A stretch of DNA of 64,000 bases from positions 18,414,257-18,478,256 of the forward strand of contig NC_089277.1 in assembly GCF_963678975.1 (NCBI RefSeq), read 5' to 3'. The notes beneath the pieces are model-generated. The model was not told the origin of the DNA, searched no databases, and saw nothing but the letters and a program-made list of their open reading frames with translations. The DNA is from Dysidea avara. Lineage: Eukaryota > Porifera > Demospongiae > Dictyoceratida > Dysideidae. The first letter of the stretch is position 1, and every line of letters begins with the position of its first letter. This document shows positions 46,510 through 58,848 of the stretch, one piece after another. Position numbers and translations under genes: made by a program.

Positions 46510-47291
46510 TACACAGACCAGACCCTTAATTCTAATTGAAGGGGTGGCTGTGCCAGACCAACTACTATACATTAGCTTAGAGCTACTTATAAGTTGCATG
46601 GGAATGGTAGAGATGGCGGCATCCGATCAGTCATATGTGATGTGGTCTGAGCATCAATTTTCAGACAGTGGCTTTCAAAACTCATGACCCTTGGCTCACT
46701 GTAGAATGCTTGGTTGTGAATTAATGCATAACTCGTACAAAATTATCTCATACTTTCTAATGGTGACGATATGTAAGGATCCAGCTCTGAGCACCTTAAG
46801 AATACTTTTACTGACTTCTCGTCTATAGTCACTTCATGTTCACCTGATATTCTAAATCAAAGTAGTATCAAAGAGGTGAACATGTGTTTATTCCCAATGG
46901 TTTTGTACTGGAATAAGTATGTTTTCATGTTGTAAACATGTTTGCGTGCCGAGTGGCTATACTAAATATATGGGATTTTTTTAAATAGAGCATTTGTTTT
47001 TGACAGTATCAAAACGCTTTGTTGGTAAATAGTTCTGGCGTTTGAAGAGCTTCACAGTGTTGCTAAATGTTCAGGCAGCTGGCCCGTGTAACAAGAGTTA
47101 ATAACAAAAAACGAGGGCTCAGGTACTGTAAATGCGAACTGACTATAGGAAAGGCAATATCGATGAATATGGAAACAAACGAATATTTATGTGGTAATCA
47201 TGACATAACACCACATTCCATCTGCACAAGTTGGCGATGCTAGACAGAACAGACCCTTAATTTTTAATCAAAGGAGTGGCCATGCTAGGCT
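46510..47291. repeat. Two diverged MULE-end-like blocks
   Basis: CAGACCAGACCCTTAATTC..AAGGGGTGGCTGTGCCAGACCA (46513-46561) and AGACAGAACAGACCCTTAAT..GGAGTGGCCATGCTAGG (47233-47290) resemble the terminal CCAGACCCTTACTC..GCGGGC..CCAGACTA of the MULE-like family, in the same orientation. Confidence 0.4.
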
Positions 47292-47349
47292 AGTCATTGG
47301 TAGAGCTGTCCTATTCCTTTACATACGCTATAAACTAGAACGCTGACAG

Positions 47350-47460
47350 CTGGAAGTGGTGGTACAGTGGTTAGGGCTTTGATGTATTACAAAGGTAAAA
47401 AGATCGAGCTCAGAAATCTCTACTTTTTTTTTCATTTTTCAAGTTATTAAAGTTACTAGA
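47350..47460 (+). mobile_element. tRNA-derived SINE-like sequence
   Basis: GGTGGTACAGTGGTTAGGGC resembles a tRNA A-box region, and AGATCGAGCTC about 35 bases later resembles a B box. A T-run and the word ACTAGACAGATGTTAACA follow. The latter recurs near 49055 and 49885, so a dispersed family is likely. Confidence 0.45.
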
Positions 47461-47740
47461 CAGATGTTAACAACATTGTGGGGTGATCCTGAGTGAATTG
47501 AGTTGCATGGAATTGTATTTTGTACACGGTTGAAGATTAGCTATATGTGTGTTATGTTGTGTTTTGGTATTTTGTAGGTGGAGCAAGATTGATAAATGGC
47601 AAAATATGTACACTTCAAATTTAATTAACTACAATGAATTCATATATATACATGAAATTCTGTCATTTTAGCAATGACACTTGGTTGATTAAACCATGGA
47701 AACTGTGTAGTGTTGGTGGTACTGGTGTCATGATCTATTT

Positions 47741-47975
47741 GTGACCCGGTCTGCGAAAAGGGCTCTTATAGCCTTTCCAATTATCCATGTTTGGCTAATC
47801 ATAACTCCTAATCTACTAAAGCTATCACCATGTAATTACACCCACAGCTACTGCCAGGTTAGGGTTGTTGAGTGACCAAATTGTAGGCTTGTACCATATT
47901 CACCAGTCAAGTTATGGGTTACCATATATATGCAATTGGAAAGGCTATAAGAGCCCTTTTCGCAGACCGGGTCAC
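47741..47975. mobile_element. MITE 'GTGACCCGGTCTGCG', 235 bp, 4-bp TSD ATTT
   Basis: Terminal GTGACCCGGTCTGCGAAAAG and onward is inverted at the other end, with about 40 matching bases including CTCTTATAGCCTTTCCAAT. ATTT flanks both sides (47737-47740, 47976-47979). Confidence 0.88.
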
Positions 47976-48828
47976 ATTTGAATACCACTACTACCTTGAA
48001 CATCTAGTTGGGGATTAGCATTGTACACTATTCTTTGCTGTAGTAAAATGATTTTGTTCTGTAGATAAGCGATCTCTCCTGTGCCTGCTGATTTTTTATT
48101 TTACACAAAAAAACAATAACAATAGCTTATCAGTCAAGTATAAGCAACTAGGTCAACTGCTGAGTCCTTAACAGAACGAAAACGATGGTAAGATGACCTT
48201 GACAAATTGCTGAGTGGAGCAAAGATAAGTTACTATTATATAATTGCTAAAAACTCATGTGTATGAGTATATGTAGTGCAAAACATAGTTGACTAATAAA
48301 TCAGTGAAAGAGTCAATTGTCTCTGCTGTTACAACTAGAGCATGCAATTTGTTCCATGTAGAGATGGTAGTTGGAAAAAAGCTATAAAAATGTATAAGTG
48401 TCTATTCTTGCACCTCAGCCACTGAAGTGTTTTACTGTAAGACTGCCCAGAAATGCTCAAACAGCAAAGTAGCAATATGCTTGTAAACTACAGTAGCTAT
48501 TCTTCCAAGGAATATGACCCATTCCTCCTGTGCCTGTCATGCTGTAGCTCTTTTTAATTCCACTTGTTCAGGCTGGCATTCAGTTTGGCTGTCTGTTGTA
48601 TTCCCTTCTTCTTGCATGCTCTTCTCAATTCTGCTTCTTCTGGTGTTTCTCTTTCCATTCATTGCAATATACATTTTAGCCGAACATCAGACTTCAGGTA
48701 ATAGATTGTCTAATTCTGATATGCACTTAAGCAATTACATAAATTTTAGCAAAATGTAATCTACAGAGTATGTCTGTATTGTCCATGGGAAATGCACAAA
48801 AATTATACATAACAGCCTTATTTACAGC

Positions 48829-49060
48829 GTCAGTAAATCATGCCGGTTATTGTTTGTGTTATGAACGTACATGCCAGCCTTATATGGAGTGTCAGTAAAT
48901 CACACCGATTATTGTTCGTGTTATGAACATACATATACAGAGTGTTAGTAAATTATGCCGGTTATTGTTCGTGTTATGAACATACGTACCAGGAGTGTCA
49001 GTGAATCACGCCGGTGTTATGAGCGTACATACCAACCTTTTTATGGAGTGTCAGTAAACT
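48829..49060. repeat. Minisatellite, about 53-62 bp units (array 1)
   Basis: Four units begin GTCAGTAAATCA and contain GCCGGTTATTGTT and GTTATGAACGTACAT. Confidence 0.85.
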
Positions 49061-50688
49061 AGTCAGATGTTAACACTATTGGGTGAGCCCAGATGAGGTA
49101 CGACACTTTAAGCGCTACCAAAAAGAATTTGTCTTAATTGTATATTTTTACTTCTAAATTGATACTTAACCTGGCTTTATGGGATTATGGAGACCTTGAA
49201 TACAATTTCCAGTGCTATTCTCTTCCATTGTTGCCGTTTGTCCTCCATTTTGTATGGGACATCTCCAATCGCCCTGACATGATGACATCTCCAATTGCCA
49301 AGTAATATCAAACTGGTTGGTTTCAGTGGGGTTCACTACACCATTAAATTACGCATCAGAAAGCTTTCAATTGGCACCAAGTTTTCAATGAAACCCTCCT
49401 AAAGTTGATTTTTAATTGCTCTGTACAAATCCTATGTGCTCATGTGAACGTGTTGTACCTCCTCTGGGGCAATCCTGAGCAAGTTGAGTTGCATACATAT
49501 GCTATGTTGTCCTTTGGTATTTTGTAGATGGAGAATGATTGCTGTTGTAAAATCATGATGTTTTGTAGATAATTGATTTCTTGTGTGCTTGTTGTTGTTG
49601 TTGTTTTTTATTTTATTGTATTTTTTATTTTATTTACACAAACACAAGTAAATATTTAACAAAACAACAAGACAATAATTAACCAGTCAAGTCTAAGTGA
49701 CTCTCAGGTCAACTGCTGGCTCCTTAACATAGGCGTAGCAAGCACCTCATGATTGCACAAAAGGCATCAAGCATTGTGAAGTTGGTGCTAACCCCAAAAA
49801 ATGAATTCCTTGGAGGTAAAAGGGGTTGTTCCGTACTTACAAAAATATGAAGGGCACCCTGGAGGCATTTTCTAAAACTAACTAGACAGATGTTAACATC
49901 ATGGGGCGAGCCTGCTGTTGTAAATGATGTTCTGTAGATAATCGATCTCTCCTGTGCTTGTTGTTTGTTTCTTTACACAAACACAAACAGATATTTAACA
50001 ACACTAATAATTAATCAGTCAAGTCTAAGGGACTCTCAGCACACACTAGGTCAACTGCTGAGTCCTAAAAAGAACAAAAATGATGGTAAGATGACTTAGA
50101 TCCCCTTAGACAAGCTATTGCTGAGTGGACTCAACAGAGTAAAGAAAAAGTTAACTTGCACCTCAGCCAGTGAATTGTTCTACTGTAAGACTGCTCAGAA
50201 CAAAGTAGCAATATGCATATGCTTGTAAACTACAGTAGCCATTGGACCCCTCCAGTGCATGACCCATTCCTGCTGTATCATCTCATTCTCCTTACTCCGT
50301 TATGCCATTGTGGCTATCTGGGGCAGCAGGACTGTCAGACCTCACACCTCCGCTGAACTGCACTTGGCAGTGGTTCACCTTGACTCCTCTCAAGTCTGTT
50401 TAATGTTTAGCTGTATGTTTATTCTGTATCTTTGTTGAGTTAATTATTAATATCCTCCTGTGACTGTTGTGCTGTTGTCTTGTAGTTCCGCTTGTTCTAG
50501 CGTTCAGTTATTTTTGTCTTATGTCTGTCGTGTTCCCTTCTTGCATGCTCTTCTCAATTCCGCTTCTACTGGTGTTTTTCTTTAATTCCATTCGTAATTT
50601 GTTACTTTCTCTGCGATGCCTACAGAATGATTCAGCTCTGTCATCTGTGTCATCCATTTGGATGATGCATGAAAAATATAAGGAATAC

Positions 50689-50870
50689 GCCAGTAAAATA
50701 TGCCAGTTATTGTTTGTGTCATAAATGTACATACCTGCCTTATATGGAGTGTCAGTAAATCATACCAGTTATTGTTTGGTTATGAACGTATGTGCTGTAT
50801 ATGGAGTGTCAGTAAATCATGCTGGTTATTGTTCATGTTATAACATATGTACCAGTGTTATATGGAGACG
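50689..50870. repeat. Minisatellite, same unit (array 2)
   Basis: Three units of the array-1 repeat, diverged (GCCAGTTATTGTTTGTGTC, TTATATGGAGTGTCAGTAAA). Confidence 0.85.
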
Positions 50871-50880
50871 TTTGTAAGTT

Positions 50881-52460
50881 ATCTGTGTTTTCTTGTAATT
50901 GTCCGTAAACGAGATGTATGTACCATTGACTCGCTAGTGTGGGGCTTGCTTAGGCTCGCCCCAATAATTTTCATTAGGAAGCATGATAGACATTCTACAA
51001 AACTGTTGAGAAATTACTTCTATGCATAATTTGTGGGTTAAAGTGGTTATATCCAAGTTGCGCTTCCTTAGCAGTGGATATAGCAACACAATCACCGAAT
51101 TACAAAATAATCTATGAATTATGAAATATACTAAATCACAGTAATAACTAATTATCTAGCTAAAAATTAACAATAGCAATCATTAGCATAAACTAAATTT
51201 TATTGTATTGCCTATTTAGTTAAAAAGGATAGTATTAGCTGCATGGAAACCTGGTTTTTAGAAGCAGCACAACAACTATTTTTTCTTATTTCAAATGGCT
51301 TTAGGACAAACAAAATGAGATCACTGTATACATGCATCCCTTCTACTTGTATGTTGTATTTGAAAGTAAATATAGGTGTACATGTAAAAGATTTTATCAA
51401 TCACATTGTAAATGACGAAAGTACACCATCACCTTAAATTCCAACTTTCCAAAGGAGATATTTTACAATAATTATATAGTCACATCTTAAATTAGGAATT
51501 CCTGACCATATGTAATTGCTTATCTGTGAAAATAAATTGAAAAGTAGTTGCAACACAGATTCAGTAATATTGCTGATCATGGTTTCATCTTTAGTGTTAT
51601 TAGCATCAGTTTAGGCTAATAGAATTAAATATTTTACAGCTTCTGCCTTCTGGAGGTTGCACTTCTAGACCACTTGAAATTCAACATTGAACTCAAACCA
51701 TACTGCAGCATCAATGCTGTGCCCTTTACGACTGCTAGAGAGTAATGCTGTGCCCTTTACGACTGCTAGAGAATAATGATTTCACGTAGTAAAGTAGCTC
51801 ATAATGCTTATGCTTACTCAGCCAAACTTGTTACCAAGTTCAATCTCAGAAGGCCAAAATTTTCTGTGTGGACATATCCCCAAACTCTTGTAGATAGAGC
51901 ATGCTCTACATGCTGAATGTGCTTTGCACACTGTACTACCCCCCTTGGGATATCCTAGTTGTTGTGCTGGTGGTTTAGTGGTGGCCACAAACCATGTTCA
52001 AAGTATACTGTGAGGTTTTTGGGTCATTTGTGGGCTTGGCTGTGTCTAACTAATACTGCCAAGTTGTCATGAAGGGAAACAGAGGATGATTTTAGGGTGA
52101 CATTTTTGGCTGGAAAAGCCCAGTTCTGCATGATCCGTAATATATAGTACTACCATACAGTATGATACAATTGAGACAAGTGGCTGGTACTACACAAAAA
52201 CCTTAACCATTCAGTCTCAAGTAGTTGGGGCTCGCGAATCGTCCGTATTTTTCAAAGGAACTGGATTGGTTGCAGAGGTGCTTTTCCTACTGTTCTTTGT
52301 TTATAGTGCTGTATAAGGGGGTGAACATAGCTGATAGAGAAGCGTAATGGCTACTTCACTTTTGAGTCATTAATTGATACCTGGGGTCCATGTCAGGCGA
52401 AAGCATGAAAAATTAGGAATTTTAAGTTTGATTAGGGATTATAGAAATAAAAAGTAGTGT
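50881..52460. other. No gene; 31-bp tandem duplication at 51713-51774
   Basis: AATGCTGTGCCCTTTACGAC and the next 11 bases occur twice in tandem at 51713. No coding sequence was recognised in the rest. Confidence 0.5.
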
Positions 52461-52592
52461 AACAAGGGAGGTTGCCTACACCTACAGATTTACTAGTGGA
52501 CATTTAATCCCTAATTCAGTCATGGATATAAGCTGAAGTAGAGATTAACAATGTCCACTAGTATATCTGCAGGTGTAGGCAACTCCCTTGTT
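52461..52592. repeat. Foldback element, 132 bp
   Basis: AACAAGGGAGGTTGCCTACA..ACTAGTGGACATT pairs with AATGTCCACTAGT..TGTAGGCAACTCCCTTGTT. Arms are about 45 bases with few mismatches. Confidence 0.8.
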
Positions 52593-52742
52593 TCCCTATT
52601 TTTATCTTATTTACCTTATACTTGTAGCAGTAGTAACATGTAACTATGTGATATGCATATGCAGGTGCCTTGCATGTAATATAATTATTACAATATTCAT
52701 AGATTGTTTTTAAATAATGAGATTGTATGTACTTATTTCTAC

Positions 52743-53233
52743 TAGAGATGTACCAATCTACCGATCTACCAATCTAGTATCATCTAGAACTTTAAAAATC
52801 TTTGTTGTAACAGCCTACAACTTCTAGGCAATTCTTGGTAGGAGTATGCATTAAAGTATTTGTGGGTGCTGATTTTCTTGGTGGTGTGCACTCCACCATT
52901 GGTATTGATTTCAGTGCTAATCAATGTCACCACCTACAAGGCCTAAGCTTACTTGATATACATGTCTCAGAAGTGGAAGATCATATCCTATTGTGGAAAA
53001 TATTGAGTGACATGAAATTAACAATACTATGATCATCATTCAACTAACAATTGACCAATAAGCTTATATATATATAAAATGCTATAAGAACTACCTATAA
53101 CAAATCAGTCATCACATACATACTTATTAGATTAAAGGTGTCAGATTGGTACAATATTGGTAGATCGGTAATATATTTTCTAGATCGTATTGGTATTGCT
53201 AAAGTTCTGGAAAGTTAAATTGGTACATCTCTA
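52743..53233. mobile_element. hAT-like non-autonomous element, 491 bp, 8-bp TSD (7/8)
   Basis: Ends TAGAGATGTACCAAT and its complement. Flanks ATTTCTAC (52735-52742) and ATTTCTGC (53234-53241). Subterminal ACCGATCTACCAATCT-type words are repeated at both ends. No transposase. Confidence 0.75.
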
Positions 53234-53867
53234 ATTTCTGCAGGTGAATTTAATGTGTTTAAATGGTCTATTTAAATTTTGATCATGATGTGTGGAATTG
53301 AACTGACCCATGGCACTAACCAGTGCCTAGTGAATAGTAGATTCAATATCTCATTTACCAAACTACCAGAAGGCTTGTTGATATACGTAACTCGTAACCA
53401 GCTCATGGTAGCTGGTGAATACTTATCAATGACTCCTGCTATATATACACATCTTCAGACAATTTACTGCAATTAATGCAAACCCATGTTCACATTGCAT
53501 TGTGCACTCAGTTGCTTTATTACACTTATCACAATTGTACAGTATATACTCAACCACCTGACAAGAAATCTTTTCTAGGCTGACCCATATACCAGGGTAA
53601 TAATGGAACAAGTGCCAAAAGTAGCAACAATGTCATAGCATAGTGTATACGCACTCAAATCCAAAGTATTAGCATAAGCAACTGATTATCGACCGGTATC
53701 TATTATCAACCTAAGCATTTTCCATGTTCCTTTCGCTTACTCCCCATGTTATTCTACTACCTCGTGCTAATGGTCTTTCCAATTCTCACGTATTTTCAGT
53801 CGCCTGCAAGCTGTTAATTGCTGAATTAGGTATGATGGTATATGTTAAGCTTGTAGTTCGATATGCT

Positions 53868-56385
53868 ATGACACCAAGGACAGAGGAAATACTGACGAAA
53901 AGGAAGCATTTGAAGTCAGCACCAGCAGTATTGCACACACCAACTAAGAAAAGAAGGAAGCAGTGGACAAATGAGCAAATGAAAAGTGTCATGGAAGCTG
54001 TAGAAACCACCACATGTGGAGTCAATGAAGCTGCTAGAGTCTATGGTGTTCCAGCTACAACATTAAAAGATAGGATTAGTGGCAGAGTGAAACATGGGAC
54101 AAAATCTGGTCCACCAAAATACCTAAATGATGACGAAGAGAAAGAACTTGCAGATTTTTAAAAGGAAACTTCTGAGGTGGGCTCTGGGAAGACAAGAAGA
54201 GACGTTCTAAATATTGCAGAATTATATGCAAAGCAAAAGGGTGTGTTAAGAAAAGAGAGTGGAATAACTCAATGTTGGTGGAGGGAATTTAGGGACAGGC
54301 AGGGTGATTTGTCATTAAGAAGAGGAGATAATACTGCACGTGTTCGCATGGATGCAGTAAACAAAGATACAATTAGTGATTACTTTGCTTTGCTTCAGAC
54401 TGTGATGCAGAAACATGGGATAACAAACTCTCCAGGGCAAATATATAATGTTGACGGAAGTGGAGTCCCTTTGGATCCTAGACACCTAACGTTGTGGCAA
54501 AAAGTGGAGCTAAATGGTTCGATATCGTTCAACAGGCAGAAAAGGACAAATAGCTATTGTTGTTTGTGGGAGTGCTACTGGGCAGGTGATCCCACCTAGT
54601 ATAATTTTTGAAGTGAAAGGTGTTAACCACGTATGAACCAGTGGTGGTTTGCCTTGTATGACTTGTGGTACAGTGATCACCATGCAGTGTGTGAACACCC
54701 ACTTCTGTTGCTCCTAGATGGTCACAGTACCCATTATTGTTTGGTATGCTAAAAGAAATGATGTGTTGCTTCTGTGTTTGCCTCCACACACCACTCATGA
54801 GGTTCAACCTCTAGATTGTACAGTTTTTTCTCCACTTAAAGCACAGTGGAGAACTGTGTGTCATGATTTCGTTCAGGCCAATCCTGGCAAAGTAATTACA
54901 AAATTCAACTTTGTCAGTCTTTTTGTTCAGGCCTGGTCAAAAGCTGTTATTCCAGCAAATATCATATCAGGCTTTTGAACCTGTGGTTTCTATCCACTCA
55001 ATGTTTCTGCTATTCGTGTTGTACAAGTCAGACCTGAAAGAAACTCTAATAGTGATTCTAATGCTGAACGTCCTTGCCAGAGTGGTATGAATGTTTGAGA
55101 TAACGGTGGTGCTTCCACAGATGAAAGAAGGGATGAATTTTCTTCGGAGCAAGAGATGTTATTCAAGAGACGATATGAAGAAGGATATGACTCGTACATA
55201 GATGCCAACTACATCAGATGGATGAGACTCCATCATCCAGAGGTAAACATTTCCATCCCTACAGAACAGGACAGTGGATCATTACTTGATCCTTTTCTGG
55301 GAATTACTCCAATCAGTCCTATTCCAATCGAATACCCTGAAGATGAGGTAACTGATGAACCGATCTCTACGGATATGCAGTTATCAGCAATACCTGGAGC
55401 AACATCTTCTGAGTTGCAATTGCCAGTCACTTCTGAACAACAACTGCCCACAAATTCTGAGCAGCAGTTACTTTTACCTGGATCAGCTGCTACCTCACTA
55501 CCACTTGTAGACAATCAGAGTGCAATAAACATCACATCATCCCCCAAGAATTCTACTCCACCCTTAAGAGAGTTTCTCATTTATCCAGCAACAAATTCTA
55601 GTACCTCTACTACTCCTGCTGCACCTAAGAGATCAGTACCCAAAGCACGACTACTTACAAGCGATGAAAACTTGGCCATGCTTGAAGAAAAGGAGAAGGC
55701 TAAGAAAGATGCACTTATAGAGAAAAAAAAAGGCTGAACGGATTGCAAAGAAACAGCAACGAGAAGAAGAAATTAAGAGAAAAAGAGAAGAGAAAGCTAG
55801 AAAAGCAGAGGAGAAAGCTTGAGAAAAGGCTATGCAGCAACAAGAAAAGGCTAAGGTGTCATCAACAAGAAGGAGCGCTAAGAGAAAGCCTAAGGATCAG
55901 ATATGTTAATATTAATTTGTAAATGTATGTAGTTTTATACATGTATGCTGTATACAGGGCGTAGCTGAAAAACAGCTTTGCTGATGCTACCTTCCCTGTT
56001 TAAATAAATTGAAAAAAAAAAAAAAAAAAAAAAATGTGCCAAAAATTTACCTGCTACTGCAGCTACTAGCACTGTTACTAGAACAGCCACATCTGGAGTC
56101 AGGAATAGTGATGTAAGTGTGACTAACACTTTGACTGTGATCAGCGGAACTAGTGAATCTGTTGATTGCACTGGACAGGACGAGGACGATGAAGCTATTG
56201 ACCCAGATACATGTTGTATGTGCTTTGGAAGGTATGAAGATGATGTATTGGAAGGTGTTGGAGCAGAGTGGATCTACTGTAGATGTGACAGATGGGTGCA
56301 TGAAGATTGTGTGGAAGAGACTGTAATGGACAGTGACAGACAACAAAGATTTTGTACCTTTTGTGTGGATAAATATACTGTATAA
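53868..56385 (+). pseudogene. Pogo-class (Tigger/jerky-like) transposase with zinc-finger tail, degenerate
   Basis: A cut-and-paste transposase with a DDD catalytic triad. In order: helix-turn-helix of the psq type (KQWTNEQMKSVMEAVETTTC..NEAARVYGVPATTLKDRI), a CENP-B-like stretch (SGITQCWWREFRDRQGDLSL), first Asp (QIYNVDGSGVPLDPRH), second Asp (LLLLDGHSTHY near 54710, in another frame), and third Asp (THEVQPLDCTVFSPLK). An acidic linker, a Lys/Glu-rich helix (EKEKAKKDALIEKKK) and a C-terminal PHD-like finger (CCMCFGRYED..WIYCRCDRWVHEDCVEE..FCTFC) follow. Breaks: TAA 54159-54161, frameshift near 54535 and again near 54740, TGA at 54976, 55096 and 55820, a slip in the A-run near 55725, and a retroposon before the finger. 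The start was chosen at the ATG closest to the conserved N-terminus. Confidence 0.85.
55905..56033 (+). mobile_element. Poly-A-tailed retroposon end inside the transposase pseudogene
   Basis: GCTGATGCTACCTTCCCTGT then TTAAATAAATTG is followed by an A-run of 22-23 bases ending at about 56033. Transposase-related sequence resumes right after it. Confidence 0.65.
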
Positions 56386-57700
56386 ACTTGTGATACCGAG
56401 GGATCAGCAACAGAGCAAAAATGGTGTCCAAGATTTCAAGGGATCTCAGGATTTCTATGGGATTTCAGGATTTCTATGGGATTTCAGGATTTCATGAGAT
56501 CTCAATATCTTTCGAAGTCTCATAAAGATTCCAACTCGGATTCCAATAGGATATTGCTAAGATTTCTCACTCAGATTTCAATACTCTCCACTTGCTGAAC
56601 TCTCGTCTTGGCTGCTACAAGTTGCCTGCTTCCTTTGTCAAGTCCTCCACGGCTTCCTTGAGGCCTGCCCTTGTTATACACTCAGGCAGTTTATCCATTA
56701 CTTTGCCTCATAGCACGAGATCGCATATCGCCTAAATTATGCGGCTGTAATTTCTGTAATTTTACGAAAACGTTACATTATTTTACAGAAATATTCGGGA
56801 AAAAGTTTATTAGTTAGGATTTTAGATCTCGGGTTTCAAGGAAGATTTCAGTGATAGGCGTCCAAGATTTCAGCCTGTTGTAGACCCCTCATGTGATACA
56901 CATAACTTCTGTTGTGTATGCCCGAGTGCAATGATTTTTTTGTCATGACACTAGAATATATAACCAACTGTATTGCATGGGGTATGTGGGATAGTGGCAG
57001 AGTTTTTGCAAGCATTACAGCTAAGACCTTGGTTGATAATTCATATGCAGTGTTTGTATTGATGGCTGGTAATAAGTACTAGTGGTCGATAAACGGTACT
57101 TTACATGCTGTCACATTGCCGCTCGTGGAGAAAAAAGTAAACTCAACATTTGAGTCAAAATTTATCACTTGATAGGCCAAGGTCAGACAGTATTATTAGT
57201 GAAAACTGGATGATGATAGGCCGTTCCAGCACAAAAATACATTGCAAGGTACGTGCTATGGTCGTTAATCGGTCACTTACACTACAACAACTAACTCTAT
57301 TGAGCACTCAGTCTATTATTGTTAATACAAGTAACATTATTCATGTTCTTGCATTATTACCTCATCAAAACTCTGGTTACCTCATGGCAAAAATAACACT
57401 GCTTTGCTGCTCTGGTGTTCTGACTTATTCAGACACAGTATACATGGCTCTGAAGACTGTCGCATATGTGATTATGCAACAACCTTTTACTACATTGCAT
57501 CACAAAAACACAGCTACAAATAAATATATAATAAACAAATATAGAAAAAGTTCAAAACTGCAGGAATACTTGCCTCATGTTATGTGTCATTTAACAATAA
57601 TAATTATGATGATTGTTAATGTTAATAGAGTATATCAGATCAGCTAAAAATATCTTTATTGGAATAATCGGCTAATTTAGTTATCGGTGCAACACTACTG
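56386..57700. other. No gene; short tandem words and a possible hAT end
   Basis: GGATTTCTATGGGATTTCA is repeated at 56449-56486, with further GGATTTC words nearby. TAGTGGTCGATAAACGG (57080) and the complement of TAGTGTTGCACCGATAA (57685-57700) look like hAT-type ends, but no matching target duplication was found. The 165-codon frame at 57150 has no motif. Confidence 0.45.
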
Positions 57701-57702
57701 TA

Positions 57703-57817
57703 ATTGTGATTATCATGATTTATTGTGATTATCATGATTTATTGTGATTATCATGATTTATTGTGATTATCATGATTTATTGTGATTATCATGATTTATT
57801 GTGATTATCATAGATTT
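57703..57817. repeat. Tandem repeat, 19-bp unit, 6 copies
   Basis: Unit ATTGTGATTATCATGATTT. The first five copies are exact, the last is degenerate. Confidence 0.97.
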
Positions 57818-57993
57818 AGCCAACTACATACATGCACACTCATTCCTGGATGGGTTGAACTATCACTGAATTACTAGTCTGAATGCTCTATTAGAGTATT
57901 TCATGACTGTTTTATTGGGGTACTGCAATCTTTCCAGTGTTTTGCTTCCTTCCATCTTCTTGTCAAAGTTTAACTTGAAGGGGGAAACAAGAC

Positions 57994-58624
57994 TAGGGCT
58001 GCACCGATTCTAGTATCGGTATCGGGCCGATACTGCTGTTTTCATGAAGTATCGGAATCGGCCATTATATTGTTGCAAATACCAATTCTTATCACGTGCG
58101 AGGAGAATAAAAAAACTTTCGTTTAGCTACTTGTTTATTTTACTAGCACAGTGGACGTCTAAAAGAATCAAGTATAACACTAATAGCTAACTACCAGCAA
58201 AATTACTGATCTATGCTGAAACCCACGTGTGAAAACAAAAAAGATCGATATACTCTAATAGAACAGTCAATAACTCTAATAGAGCAATCAGATAGAAGTG
58301 ACTGTTTCAGTATAGGAATATTCTATTTTTGTAAGCACCATTATGATATTATCTACACTTCTCCAGAAGAATACTGAAATATCCACTGGTTTGAATTTCA
58401 ATGACTTCTTTCTTTGTGAATCTTGATTGGCTACTTCATTATACACATGAACCATACTGAAAAATGTGCACAAGAATACCATGAAATGCACTATATAATA
58501 AATGCGTGTACTATGAAGTAGCTACTTTGAGGTACTTGGTATCGGTACTTGTACTTGCAGATACTTCCCAGCTGAGTACTTGGTATTTGAAGTATCGGTA
58601 AAAAGTGGAATCGGTGCAGCCCTA
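57994..58624. mobile_element. hAT-like non-autonomous element, 631 bp, 8-bp TSD (7/8)
   Basis: Ends TAGGGCTGCACCGATTC and its complement. Flanks AACAAGAC (57986-57993) and ATCAAGAC (58625-58632). Subterminal repeats are built on GTATCGG / GGTACTTG. Contains two CTCTAATAGA(G/A)CA words near 58250-58285. It sits inside an older element whose CGGATCTGCCCCCG end remains at 58650. Confidence 0.82.
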
Positions 58625-58848
58625 ATCAAGACCCCCAAAGACTTACCTCCGGATCTGCCCCCGCTTAGATGTATGTACATCTATAGGTTTATAACCTCTA
58701 GGGACCTTGTCATGAAGGATCTTGTATCTAGGGATTCAACCAACTGTTGGCAGTATTTCATTACATTCAAAAAAATTATATAAATCAATACATTGTGTAA
58801 GTGAACTCAAATACGTATTAGTTGATTATGTGCATTTTCTCATTGTAG

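Larger units (their letters stand above)
48055..50880. repeat. Diverged direct duplication of a block of about 0.95 kb, with a third partial copy
   Basis: The series TAGATAA.CGATCTCTCCTGTG, GTCAACTGCTGAGTCCT, AAAGTAGCAATATGC, TGACCCATTCCT, CTTGCATGCTCTTCTCAATT and then the minisatellite occurs at 48060-49060 and again at 49930-50870. A partial copy of the start lies at 49566-49735. No gene was recognised in any copy. Confidence 0.7.

Noticed and set aside
48829..50870. CRISPR-like or origin iterons
   Set aside because: Units of variable length with mutations and no unique spacers; no associated genes. Minisatellite is the simpler reading.
57080..57700. Another hAT-like element
   Set aside because: The ends resemble each other only partly and no 8-bp duplication was found.
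57703..57817. CRISPR-like array
   Set aside because: Units are directly adjacent 19-mers without spacers: a simple minisatellite in a eukaryotic context.
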